16,366 bases of DNA from Bacteroidota bacterium (GTDB lineage Bacteria; Bacteroidota; Ignavibacteria; Kryptoniales; JAKASW01). Every line of letters begins with the position of its first letter. Position 1 is the first letter of the stretch. Made by a program: the position numbers and the translations under genes. The stretch is from contig JAJYJD010000052.1 in the NCBI GenBank assembly GCA_021789755.1, positions 1 to 16,366 of the forward strand, written 5' to 3'. The notes beneath the pieces are model-generated. The model was not told the origin of the DNA. It saw only the letters and a list, made by a program, of their open reading frames with translations, and ran no database searches. Positions 1-7,516 of the stretch are shown one piece after another.

Positions 1-7
1 TCCTTGG

Positions 8-2365
8 CTAATCTCCTATTTTCCCCGACAGGATCGAATACCTCGGGGCGGGCATATCGGTGCCTTTGATCGACTTCCAGATGATCTCGTTAAAGAGTCT
101 TCCGGGCACCGCGTCTGCCATTCTCAGGTTCATCTTGTCTATCACGCTCTGGCCGTAGGCACCATCGCTGTTCCTGGCGCTCAGATCCATCAAAGGCTGG
201 ACAGCCGTATAGGCCGCGGTATCTGCGTTCATGGTGAATGAACTGAACATCGGCGTGGCTGCCGCATCGTACTGACTCATCGGAGGCATGCCGAGTATAA
301 GCTCCATCGTCCTCAGCATAGATGAAGTGGTATAGAGAGTGCTGTCGACGACATGACGTCTGCAGTACGGACTGATGACGAGTGCCTCGGTACGGTGGGC
401 ATCGACGTGGTCTGCACCGTCCTGTGCGTCGTCTTCTATGACGAATATGGCCGACTGATTCCAGATTTTGCTGTGAGATATTCTGTCGACGAACAATCCA
501 AGAGCGTAGTCGTTCTGAGCTACCATCGCCTGGGGCGTAAGCGATCCTTTTCTTGTTCCCGCCGTGTGATCGTTCGGCAGCCTGATTATGTTAAAGTGCG
601 GGACAGCGTTTTCGGAGAGAAGCTTCGTGAAATCTTCGTCCCACGCCTTGTAGCGCGAGAGATCGGAATAGTCCAGATCCCAGCCGCGGTACATCGGATC
701 GATATGTCCGACCAGTGCCTTCTCACGAGGCGTGTTAGGCTTGTTTGTATCCGGGTTGCTCTCGACAAATTCTCCATAGTCCTTAAAAGACACATCGTGT
801 TTCTCGCAAAGATTCCAGATATATCCGGCTTCCGGCGAAGCCACCGGTTGTCCGCCCTCAAACTCGTACGGCGCGCCCCTTCCGCCATAATTTACCGGCC
901 AGCTCTTTTCGACGTAGTCGGTCGCGTAAGCTGCCGTCGACCAGTTGTGCCCGTCTGCACTTACTTCCGCGTCGCAATACAGGTTATCCAGCAGGACGAA
1001 ATTGCCTGCCAGCTTGTGGATGTTGGGAGTTACCTGCTGGCCGAACAACACCAGACTCGAATCTCCGTTCCCTTCCTTCATGTCTCCGAATACCTGGTCG
1101 TATGTCCTGTTTTCCTTGATGAAATAGAAGATATACTTGATCGGAGATCGTCCTCCGACCCTGTCCGGTATCGGGTTATCGTGGACGAACATCGCCTCCT
1201 TTGAGGCGTCGGGACGGTAAGGCGTGTTCATGTAAACTTGCTTGGTGTACTCATCAAGTTGTTTAGCGTCGGGAAACTTGAAAAACGACAAAGTCCCCTT
1301 CAGAAGCGTCCCGATGTATTGGTGCTGCGGATTTGGGTAAGAACGGTTTCCCTTTCCGTTCAACACGAGCACGGTCCCGTTCTTCAACTCGAGCACCTTC
1401 GTCGGGTACCAGCCGACGGGGATGAATCCGACAGGGGCCGGCCTCTTAATGTTTGAAATGTCGATTACAGTCAGCGAATTGTTATCCGCATTGGCAGCAA
1501 GCACATACCTGCCATTGTTCGTAACACAAACGGAATTTGTCGTCGATCCTTCAGGTGAGTCCGGATAGATCGTCGTCGATACGTTCGCAACGAGCTTTCG
1601 CGTTCTCAGGTCGATTACGCTGACGCTGTTGTCGTTGGCATTGGCAACGAAGGCATACCGACCGCGTACTGTAATTTCGGTTGGATGATCTCCCGTGGCG
1701 ACTTTGTAGAGGCGGCGTCTTCCCCTGAAGGCCTCAATTCTCTTCGAACTCCACATAGAAACCAGCAGCGTGCCGTCGCTGAGATATTTACAGCTGTACG
1801 GCATGCCGTCGAGTCTTACGCGAATAATCTTCCTTGTCATCAGGTTGTAATACCTCAGCGTGCTGTCGCCTCTGAAAACGACTGCGAGGTAGTTCCGGTC
1901 GAGGTCGAGGCCCGCTGCCCAGGCATAGGTCCCTTTCGGCGGGTAACTATCGATTCGGGGCGCCGCAAAACGGATCGTCTGTGAAGGCCTGAGCCTGCCG
2001 CGGATCAGGTTAAAAGTGTAAACGCAGTTCTGATTTCCGCCGGATACGAAAAGTTTTCTTCCTCGGAAGGCAATCCCGAGCCAGCTGTCCTTAACGCGAA
2101 GTCGCTGAACTACTTTCCGTTCCTTCAGGTCGACCAGCATCAGTTCCGGTTTCGACATTCCGCCGTGCGTGACGGCGAGGTACCTCTGGTCGGGCGAAAG
2201 GGCGGCGTTGAGAGGAAGGTCGCCGAGATCGATCGAAGTCCCTGCAGGCGACAGCCACCAGCCGTTCGGCAGAAGCACACGGCCGTCTTCCTTGCCGGGG
2301 AGTTGGGCAAGAGCAATGCTTGAAAACATGAAAAGAAATGTGAGGAAAGTTCCGATTCGCTTCAT
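8..2365 (-). CDS. Exported YncE-like beta-propeller / phosphoesterase fusion protein
   Basis: The 785-residue product starts with a signal peptide (MKRIGTFL..SSIALAQ), so it is exported. Residues about 30-370 are a YncE-like beta-propeller, with repeated 'YVLAANADNNSLTVIDI'-type blades and a 'FVANANDNSVSVIDL' blade. Residues about 410-700 are a phosphoesterase of the PF04185/alkaline-phosphatase superfamily. The visible motifs are 'IKENRTYDQVFGDM' near 417, 'DGHNW' near 471, 'LPNDHTAG' near 596 and 'EDDAQDGADHVDAHR' near 644, the Asp/His-rich metal-site signature. The substrate cannot be read from sequence. A longer frame begins at a TTG at 2371, but I chose the ATG at 2365 because an AGGAG lies 9 bases upstream of it and is too close to the TTG. 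The gene follows the Asp-box gene on the same strand after a 216-base repeat-bearing spacer, so both may serve extracytoplasmic work. The fusion architecture is known; its role is not. Confidence 0.88.
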   Translation of the reverse strand: MKRIGTFLTFLFMFSSIALAQLPGKEDGRVLLPNGWWLSPAGTSIDLGDLPLNAALSPDQRYLAVTHGGMSKPELMLVDLKERKVVQRLRVKDSWLGIAFRGRKLFVSGGNQNCVYTFNLIRGRLRPSQTIRFAAPRIDSYPPKGTYAWAAGLDLDRNYLAVVFRGDSTLRYYNLMTRKIIRVRLDGMPYSCKYLSDGTLLVSMWSSKRIEAFRGRRRLYKVATGDHPTEITVRGRYAFVANANDNSVSVIDLRTRKLVANVSTTIYPDSPEGSTTNSVCVTNNGRYVLAANADNNSLTVIDISNIKRPAPVGFIPVGWYPTKVLELKNGTVLVLNGKGNRSYPNPQHQYIGTLLKGTLSFFKFPDAKQLDEYTKQVYMNTPYRPDASKEAMFVHDNPIPDRVGGRSPIKYIFYFIKENRTYDQVFGDMKEGNGDSSLVLFGQQVTPNIHKLAGNFVLLDNLYCDAEVSADGHNWSTAAYATDYVEKSWPVNYGGRGAPYEFEGGQPVASPEAGYIWNLCEKHDVSFKDYGEFVESNPDTNKPNTPREKALVGHIDPMYRGWDLDYSDLSRYKAWDEDFTKLLSENAVPHFNIIRLPNDHTAGTRKGSLTPQAMVAQNDYALGLFVDRISHSKIWNQSAIFVIEDDAQDGADHVDAHRTEALVISPYCRRHVVDSTLYTTSSMLRTMELILGMPPMSQYDAAATPMFSSFTMNADTAAYTAVQPLMDLSARNSDGAYGQSVIDKMNLRMADAVPGRLFNEIIWKSIKGTDMPAPRYSILSGKIGD

Positions 2366-2374
2366 TGTCAATAT

Positions 2375-2379
2375 CTCCT
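2375..2379 (-). promoter_or_regulatory. Ribosome binding site that fixes the phosphoesterase start
   Basis: AGGAG lies 9 bases before the ATG at 2365. It is only 3 bases before the alternative TTG at 2371, which argues against the longer start. Confidence 0.6.
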
Positions 2380-2452
2380 GAAAACTTAGAACAAGTTAAC
2401 AACAGGCGCGGCATTTAACAATGGGAACACGCCTTCCCTTGCGCGACTGAAC

Positions 2453-2580
2453 CACGGAAATACGGAGTAACAGAGAGCCAGACCCGCACAATCTTCGGCG
2501 CCTCCGTTATCCCGTGTTCCGTGTCTTCTCGTCGCAGAGCATCCCAGTCTCAGAATCCCCTTGTCTCCGCGTCTCCTGCG
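2453..2580. repeat. Intergenic CACGGA/CTCCGTG word-repeat tract with imperfect inverted arms
   Basis: The arm at 2453-2475 (CACGGAAATACGGAGTAAC...) is an imperfect inverted copy of the arm at 2502-2523 (CTCCGTTATCCCGTGTTCC...). A third related unit (TTGTCTCCGCGTCTCCTGCG) lies at 2561-2580 and abuts the stop codon of the Asp-box gene. The words CACGGA, ACGGAG, CTCCG and GTCTCC recur with variation. The tract could fold in RNA on either strand and might mark the end of the upstream transcript, but there is no T-run to make it a standard terminator. Confidence 0.7.
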
Positions 2581-2581
2581 T

Positions 2582-5500
2582 TCACTCCTTCTCCGGCTTT
2601 ACAATCACTGCTGGAACGTTCAGAGTCTCTATCATCTTGTTGAAGTTCGCAACGTCGGTCTCGACCACGCCGTTCAATTTCGAGATCTCTGAGTCCGCCT
2701 TCGACGCAAGTTCGGCGTAGACTTCACCATCCTGTACGGTCGGAGCTGCATCCGCTCTTTCGACGCCTCCCAGCAGCGAACCGAGTTTTTCATATGTCTC
2801 AAGCGGGAAGTTCAGCGGGTCCTCGAGAGCGTGAGAACGGTACTGGTAGAGCCGCCCCTCGATGGACTTCAACCTCGCGCTGATCTTCTTCGCTGCGCTG
2901 TCGACGGAGGCAGCAAAGCTCGTCCCCTTCACGCGTCCCATCTGGCCTTCGAGCTGGCCGTCGATCTCGTGTATCTTGTTTACGGCGTCGGTTATCTCGG
3001 ACATCTTGCCGGTGATCTGGCTGGATAGCTGGAACTGTTTCTGGAAATTCTCCTGTGTGGCTGAGACGCGCGGATCTTTTACGATTTCAAACGGCTCCTT
3101 ATAGGTTTTTCCGTCGAACTTCAATTCCGCATAGTATTTCCCCGGCGGGGCCAGCGCTCCGCTTGTGCTCCCCCAAACTATCGCGCCCTTTATCTTGTGC
3201 GGATCGGGATAGCGCATGTTCCATACGAAGCGGTTCGCACCTTTCTCCACCTTCACCGAATTCTGTTCACCTCGCCGGAACGGGCCCATTGCTTCGTTGC
3301 CTTCTTCAGGTTTGGCCTTTTTTGTCTCGCCTTTGAAAGACTTCACGAGCGATCCCGCGGAATCGAGTATACTGAGAGTAAGACTGTCCGGCATGTCGTT
3401 CAAATAGAAATTGATCATAGGGCCGTTAGGCGGATTTTCGCCGTAGCCGGGCGCTTTGAACGCCGGCATACCGCCGTCGAACCTTATCGCGGGTTGAGTC
3501 GCGAACAAAATCTTCGATTCGTAGGAACGCCCTTCACCAAGCTGTCTCAGGTAGGAGAGGTCGTCGAGAACCCAGAATGATCTGCCGTGAGTCGCCGCTA
3601 TCAGCTCGTCGCCGTGTACCTCGAGATCGTGTATCGCAACGATCGGCAAGTCGTTGCTGAGCAGCTGCCAATCCTGCCCGTCATTGAAGGAAACGTACAC
3701 GTGAGTTTCGGTGCCCGCATAAAGAATGTTTCTGTCTGCCGGATCCTCGCGGACAACGCGAGTGAAATCGTTTTCGGGAATCCCGTTCGTGATTCTCTTC
3801 CATGATTTTCCGTAGTCGGTCGTCATATAGATGTACGGATGGTCGTCGTCGAATTTGTACCTCGTTGCTGCGAGATATGCAGTTCCGGCGTCGAAATGAG
3901 ACGGCTCGATGATGCTGATGAGGGCTTGCTGAGGCAGCTCCTTAGGCGTAACATCCTTCCACGTCTTCCCTCCGTCTGTCGAAACATGAACCAGTCCGTC
4001 GTCAGATCCCGCCCAGAGCACTCCGGTTTCCACGGGTGATTCGGCGAATGCGAATATCGTCCCGTAGTACTCGACGCTGGTGTTGTCCTTAGTGATCGGC
4101 CCGCCCGAGGAGACCATCGTCGCCGAATCCGCCCGCGTCAGGTCAGGACTTATAATGCTCCAGCTGTCACCGCGGTCGGTTGATTTGAAGAGAACGTTAG
4201 CGGCAGCGTAGATCGCGTTAGGCTCGTTCTGAGGAATCACGATCGGGAAGGTCCACTGGAACCTGTACTTCGTATCTTTGGCGGCTCTGCCCAGCGGGTT
4301 ATCCGGCCAGGGAGAGACCGTTTGGGTTTGATGGTTTTCCGTGTTGAATCGTGTGATCAGCCCGCCGTAGGAGCCGGCGTAAACGGTGGTAGGATCGTCG
4401 GGTGACACCGCAATGTATCCGCTCTCGCCGCCGCCGACCGAGTAATAGTCGTTTTGAGTTATGGCTCCCCTGTCGGAACGGCTGAGGATCGAGACGGTGC
4501 TGTTGTCCTGCTGCGCGCCGAGTATGCGGTACGGGAAACGGCTGTCGGTCACGACGTGGTAGAACTGCGCTGTCGGCTGGTTGTCCAGCGTCGACCAGGA
4601 TTTGCCGCCGTCCATGGAGACCGTTGCGCCGCCGTCGTTTGCCGCGATCATCCTGTCCGGATTGGTGGGGTCGATCCACATGTCGTGGTTATCGCCGTGC
4701 GGGACGTCCATTCGCTCGAATTTCACGCCGCCGTCGATCGACTTGAAGTACTCCACGTTCAGATCGTAAACCGTGTTCTCGTTCTTGGGGTCGGCAACTA
4801 TTCTCGAAAAATACCAAGGCCTGGTGCGGAGATTGCGGTCATGGTTGATATACTCCCATGTTTCGCCTGCATTGTCGGACCGATAAATGCCTCCATCCTC
4901 CGCCTCGATGCTCGCCCAGATCCTGTCGGGGTTGGCCGGCGATATTGCGATTCCGATCCGACCCAGGACACCTTTAGGAAGTCCTTTGTTGTCCGAGATA
5001 TTCTTCCACGTCTCGCCCGAGTCCGTGCTCTTGTAAAGCCCGTCTCCTTTGCCGCCGCTGTTGAATCCCCAGGCCGTTCTCTGCGCGTGCCACATAGCCG
5101 CGTAGAGGATTCTCGGATTGGACGGATCCATGGCAAGATCTATCGCGCCGGTGCTGTCGTTTACGAAAAGGACGTTCTTCCATGTCTTTCCGCCGTCCAC
5201 GGATTTGTAGACACCGCGCTCTTTATTCGGCCCGAACGCCCTTCCGAACGCCGCAACGTAAACGACGTCGGGGTTATTCGGATCGACCTGTATCCTGGCG
5301 ATGTGACGCGTCTCGGCAAGCCCGGTGAAATTCCATGTCTTCCCGGCATCTTCAGATTTGTACATTCCCTCTCCATAGGTCACATCTCCGCGAAGATCTG
5401 ATTCTCCGGTCCCGGCGTAAATCACGTTCGGATCGGACGGTGCGACGGCGATAGCGCCGATGGATGAATTCTTGAAATATTTATCTGAGATGTTGTTCCA

Positions 5501-5773
5501 ATCCGCACCTGCGTCGGTGGTCCGCCAGACTCCACCGTCAACGGCGCCGAAATAGAAGACAAGAGGATTGGAGGGATCGCCTGCGACAGCAACCGCGCGA
5601 CCGCCGCGGAACGGCCCTACGAGTCGCCATTTCATCGTACTAAGATATGAAGTATCGACGACCGCAGCCGTCTTCGATTCCTTCGCCGCCGCGGGTTTCG
5701 GCACGGCGAAGCCAAAGATAATAGAGGAAAGCAGAACCGCTAGAAATGTCGCGGTTTTTCCACATTCACGCAT
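2582..5773 (-). CDS. Exported Asp-box (BNR/VPS10-sortilin-like) beta-propeller protein
   Basis: The 1063-residue product has a signal peptide (MRECGKTATFLAVLLSS..., cut near the Ala-rich PKPAAAKES). The body is a large beta-propeller carrying at least ten Asp-box hairpins of the form S-x-D-x-G-x-T-W, for example TTDAGADW, SEDAGKTW, SVDGGKTW, STDSGETW, SMDGGKSW, STDGGKTW and TTDYGKSW. This is the VPS10/sortilin-like arrangement often annotated 'glycosyl hydrolase' in Bacteroidota. No catalytic glycosidase residues can be assigned, so enzymatic activity is uncertain. About residues 790-900 form a beta-rich domain resembling those that precede sorting regions ('GALAPPGKYYAELKFDGK'), and about 920-1050 are helical and probably coiled. 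The frame opens 33 codons earlier, at 5872, but the ATG at 5773 has a GGAGG 5 bases upstream and begins the signal peptide. A weak promoter may lie at 5844-5872 (TTGTCT, 17 bases, AATGAT). Confidence 0.88.
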   Translation of the reverse strand: MRECGKTATFLAVLLSSIIFGFAVPKPAAAKESKTAAVVDTSYLSTMKWRLVGPFRGGRAVAVAGDPSNPLVFYFGAVDGGVWRTTDAGADWNNISDKYFKNSSIGAIAVAPSDPNVIYAGTGESDLRGDVTYGEGMYKSEDAGKTWNFTGLAETRHIARIQVDPNNPDVVYVAAFGRAFGPNKERGVYKSVDGGKTWKNVLFVNDSTGAIDLAMDPSNPRILYAAMWHAQRTAWGFNSGGKGDGLYKSTDSGETWKNISDNKGLPKGVLGRIGIAISPANPDRIWASIEAEDGGIYRSDNAGETWEYINHDRNLRTRPWYFSRIVADPKNENTVYDLNVEYFKSIDGGVKFERMDVPHGDNHDMWIDPTNPDRMIAANDGGATVSMDGGKSWSTLDNQPTAQFYHVVTDSRFPYRILGAQQDNSTVSILSRSDRGAITQNDYYSVGGGESGYIAVSPDDPTTVYAGSYGGLITRFNTENHQTQTVSPWPDNPLGRAAKDTKYRFQWTFPIVIPQNEPNAIYAAANVLFKSTDRGDSWSIISPDLTRADSATMVSSGGPITKDNTSVEYYGTIFAFAESPVETGVLWAGSDDGLVHVSTDGGKTWKDVTPKELPQQALISIIEPSHFDAGTAYLAATRYKFDDDHPYIYMTTDYGKSWKRITNGIPENDFTRVVREDPADRNILYAGTETHVYVSFNDGQDWQLLSNDLPIVAIHDLEVHGDELIAATHGRSFWVLDDLSYLRQLGEGRSYESKILFATQPAIRFDGGMPAFKAPGYGENPPNGPMINFYLNDMPDSLTLSILDSAGSLVKSFKGETKKAKPEEGNEAMGPFRRGEQNSVKVEKGANRFVWNMRYPDPHKIKGAIVWGSTSGALAPPGKYYAELKFDGKTYKEPFEIVKDPRVSATQENFQKQFQLSSQITGKMSEITDAVNKIHEIDGQLEGQMGRVKGTSFAASVDSAAKKISARLKSIEGRLYQYRSHALEDPLNFPLETYEKLGSLLGGVERADAAPTVQDGEVYAELASKADSEISKLNGVVETDVANFNKMIETLNVPAVIVKPEKE

Positions 5774-5778
5774 ATGAA

Positions 5779-5783
5779 CCTCC
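5779..5783 (-). promoter_or_regulatory. Ribosome binding site that fixes the Asp-box protein start
   Basis: GGAGG lies 5 bases before the ATG at 5773. The earlier in-frame ATG at 5872 would add 33 non-hydrophobic residues ahead of an obvious signal peptide, so the later start is preferred. Confidence 0.65.
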
Positions 5784-5914
5784 GGGTTTGGTGCTTTGAA
5801 AAGTTTTCGAAGCGGATCCGTCGTGAGGCAGGATCGGTTCGACATCATTGAAACAGATCCAATTTCAGACAAGGTTTCCGAACGAACGAAGTTTATGGAA
5901 GAGGCGGACAGAAT

Positions 5915-6140
5915 TTATTTTATGATCCATTTAATTACGTAGATGCTGCCGACGATTATCCCCAGACACATCGCGCATGCAAGAAGTATTCGCGGGAGGA
6001 CGGGAATTCCGGCAAGCCAACTTTCTCTTTATTCATCCATCTACTTTCATCGCCAACAAGAACAGGGTGAGTGCGGTTCCAGCACCGGCAGATAAACCTA
6101 ACAGACGAGCGCGGCAGAAAAAAGTTGCATTCCACTTGTG
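5915..6140 (-). pseudogene. Possible frameshifted small two-helix membrane protein
   Basis: Read on the minus strand, one frame gives the hydrophobic stretch 'LLGLSAGAGTALTLFLLAMK' ending at a TGA at 6033-6035. An overlapping ATG (ATGA) at 6036 opens a second frame, MNKEKVGLPEFP. A third frame gives 'RILLACAMCLGIIVGSIYVI' followed by KWIIK and a TAA at 5915. Each segment looks like a plausible transmembrane helix with a basic end, but they lie in three different frames, so no single intact protein can be made. This could be a decayed gene or chance hydrophobicity in a short AT-rich region. I do not recognise the family. Confidence 0.22.
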
Positions 6141-6439
6141 ACAAGACTAAATTTTCACTGTTGTTGAATAGAGGTGCGGTGGTTATGAGTAACCGTGTTC
6201 GCTGGAGTGATCCAGGAAAGGTCCGAAGCCCCGGGAGACACGCGCAAAGGAATCACCGCCGAAACCGTGAACGCGACTTCGGGCTTCATGGTTGGGCTGC
6301 CCGCCCGAGGGTTCATGCGGCGACGACCTCGGGAGCGGATTTCGAACGAGCTTACTCGACGAAGCCGAACGGAAGAAGTGAACAACTTGCAGACTGTCAC
6401 CCGGATAAAGTCTAAGGCGATTTTATCAGGATGGAGCGC

Positions 6440-6597
6440 TATTTTGCCGATACCTGCGATGCAATGGCGCGGTCGGCATCCCGAGTGTCTTTCAACCCGT
6501 TCCTGTATGCTCGAAAGTCCCCGGGAAACTGGTCAAGGCAAATTTTACGATCGGTTATTCTTCCATCCCCGTTCAAATCCCCAACAAGACTTCCGAA
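6440..6597 (-). pseudogene. Dockerin/EF-hand-like C-terminal fragment, no start codon
   Basis: This minus-strand frame lies between a TAA just above 6597 and a TAG at 6439-6441 and encodes about 50 residues. It opens with 'VGDLNGDGRITDRK', a near-consensus calcium-binding dockerin or EF-hand loop (Asp1, Asn3, Asp5, Gly6, Ile8), though position 12 of the loop is Lys instead of Asp/Glu. It then continues 'FPGDFRAYRNGLKDTRDAD' and ends 'QVSAK'. There is no ATG and no ribosome site. The fragment begins exactly where the AT-rich word tract before dapB ends, so it looks like the severed tail of a secreted protein gene. Only one loop is present, whereas dockerins have two, so calcium-binding function is doubtful. 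Confidence 0.4.
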
Positions 6598-6598
6598 T

Positions 6599-6640
6599 TA
6601 ACAATTAAGAATTTAGAGCCCAAAATTCAAAATTGAGAAT
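6599..6640. repeat. AT-rich word tract before dapB (AATTCAAAATT type)
   Basis: The stretch is built of variants of AATT, AATTCAAA and TTGAGAAT. It sits between the dockerin-like fragment and the dapB start and leaves dapB without a strong ribosome site. A second tract of the same word family follows dapB at 7373-7398. Confidence 0.5.
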
Positions 6641-6646
6641 CTGTCA

Positions 6647-7375
6647 ATGAACATCGGCTTGCTCGGTTACGGGAAGATGGGAAAGGAAATCGAAGTCGTG
6701 GCGAAACAGCGCTCACACATCGTCTCAGCCACGGCGGATATTGACACGAACCTTTCCGATGTCAGGCCGCTGTTCGAACAATGCGACGCGCTCATAGATT
6801 TTTCCGTGACTTCGGCAGTTCCTGATCATGTGAAGTTTGCAGCGGACATACAGAAACCGATCGTGATAGGAACAACGGGCTGGCAGGACCACCTGGATGA
6901 AGTTCGCAGAACGGTGGACGAGGCGGGCATCACCTCAGTTGTCGCCGCCAATTTTTCCCTGGGCGTCAATCTTTTCATATCCGTGGTCGAAAGGGCTGCG
7001 AGGCTGTTCGGACAGTTCGACGGCTTCGACTGCGCCGTGCTCGAGCAGCATCACAATCAGAAGGCGGACGCACCGAGCGGCACTGCAATCGCCATCGGAA
7101 ATGCGATCCTCGAAAATTTCCCCGGCAAGACGCGGCAACTGGTGGGACTCCCCGATGGACGAATTCCGAAGGATGAACTCCAGATCAACTCGATCCGCAT
7201 CGGAAGCGAATTCGGCACGCACACGGTTCTGTTCGATTCTGATAATGATCGAATCGAGCTGACGCATATTTCCAGAGGGAGGCGCGGTTTCGCGCTCGGC
7301 GCTGTCATTGCCGCGGAATGGGCTGTAGGCAAGAAAGGATTTTTCCTTTTCAAGGATATCCTTTCAGAATTATGA
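6647..7375 (+). CDS. dapB: 4-hydroxy-tetrahydrodipicolinate reductase
   Basis: This cytoplasmic enzyme reduces the dapA product to tetrahydrodipicolinate with NAD(P)H, the second committed step of lysine/diaminopimelate synthesis. The 242-residue product has the nucleotide-binding loop GYGKMGKEI at 7-15, GTTGW at 75-79 and the family signature EQHHNQKADAPSGTA at 133-147. The catalytic His135 and Lys139 match E. coli His159 and Lys163. It is somewhat shorter than the E. coli enzyme (about 270 residues), which is usual for many lineages. The ATG start has only a weak GAGA upstream, but the Rossmann fold begins directly at MNIGLLGYG, so no other start is sensible. It heads a same-strand group with dapA after 141 bases. 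Confidence 0.95.
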   Translation: MNIGLLGYGKMGKEIEVVAKQRSHIVSATADIDTNLSDVRPLFEQCDALIDFSVTSAVPDHVKFAADIQKPIVIGTTGWQDHLDEVRRTVDEAGITSVVAANFSLGVNLFISVVERAARLFGQFDGFDCAVLEQHHNQKADAPSGTAIAIGNAILENFPGKTRQLVGLPDGRIPKDELQINSIRIGSEFGTHTVLFDSDNDRIELTHISRGRRGFALGAVIAAEWAVGKKGFFLFKDILSEL

Positions 7376-7398
7376 ACTTTGAATGCTGAATTGTGAAC
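7373..7398. repeat. AT-rich word tract after dapB (TTTGAAT/TGAATTGTGAAC type)
   Basis: The stretch begins at the dapB stop codon and repeats variants of TGAA-C/T-TT and TGAATTG. It belongs to the same word family, in the opposite sense, as the tract just before dapB. The rest of the 141-base gap to dapA shows a possible -10 CATAAT near 7467 but no matching -35. Confidence 0.4.
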
Positions 7399-7516
7399 TG
7401 GCGGGGAAGATCGGAATTGGCGGAAAACAGCCGAAAATTTCGCCGTCACGACCGCAGATCGACAATCATAATCGTAAGATGATTCTGAGAACGAAAATAG
7501 ACATAACGAGGCAGAA

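Larger units (their letters stand above)
5774..6646. other. 873-base spacer with no intact gene; broken minus-strand frames
   Basis: This stretch separates the divergent Asp-box gene and dapB and must hold both promoters. No reading frame in it has a convincing start, ribosome site and full-length domain together. On the minus strand it contains three separate protein-like fragments in different frames: a dockerin-like piece (6440-6597), a piece recalling DUF4402 strands (6155-6289), and two hydrophobic stretches (5915-6140). The plus-strand frames over 6071-6608 are Arg-rich and look like shadows of these. The last 40 bases before dapB are AT-rich short words. I see no tRNA or CRISPR, and no structured RNA I can name. 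Confidence 0.6.

Noticed and set aside
353..1204. Long plus-strand frame of 283 codons inside the phosphoesterase gene
   Set aside because: It is antisense to a protein with clear motifs on the minus strand, and its composition is that of a complementary-strand shadow.
4454..5401. Long plus-strand frame of 315 codons inside the Asp-box gene
   Set aside because: It is antisense to the repeated Asp-box coding sequence. Its Val/Arg-rich periodicity mirrors those repeats, and it has no ribosome site or domain.
5844..5872. Promoter-like TTGTCT - 17 bases - AATGAT upstream of the Asp-box gene
   Set aside because: Only four of six matches at each box; kept as a remark in the gene entry and not called as a feature.
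6210..6260. AGGAAAGGTCCGAAG, recalling the conserved start of RNase P RNA
   Set aside because: The match is partial, and none of the other conserved RNase P segments follow in the next 400 bases.
6566..6582. T-arm-like GTTCAAATC, a possible tRNA
   Set aside because: The flanking bases (CCCC on both sides) cannot pair, and there is no acceptor or anticodon stem.
6071..6608. Overlapping plus-strand frames of 114 and 137 codons before dapB
   Set aside because: Arg-rich, no domain, no ribosome site, and antisense to the dockerin-like fragment whose protein-like signal is on the minus strand. They look like shadows.
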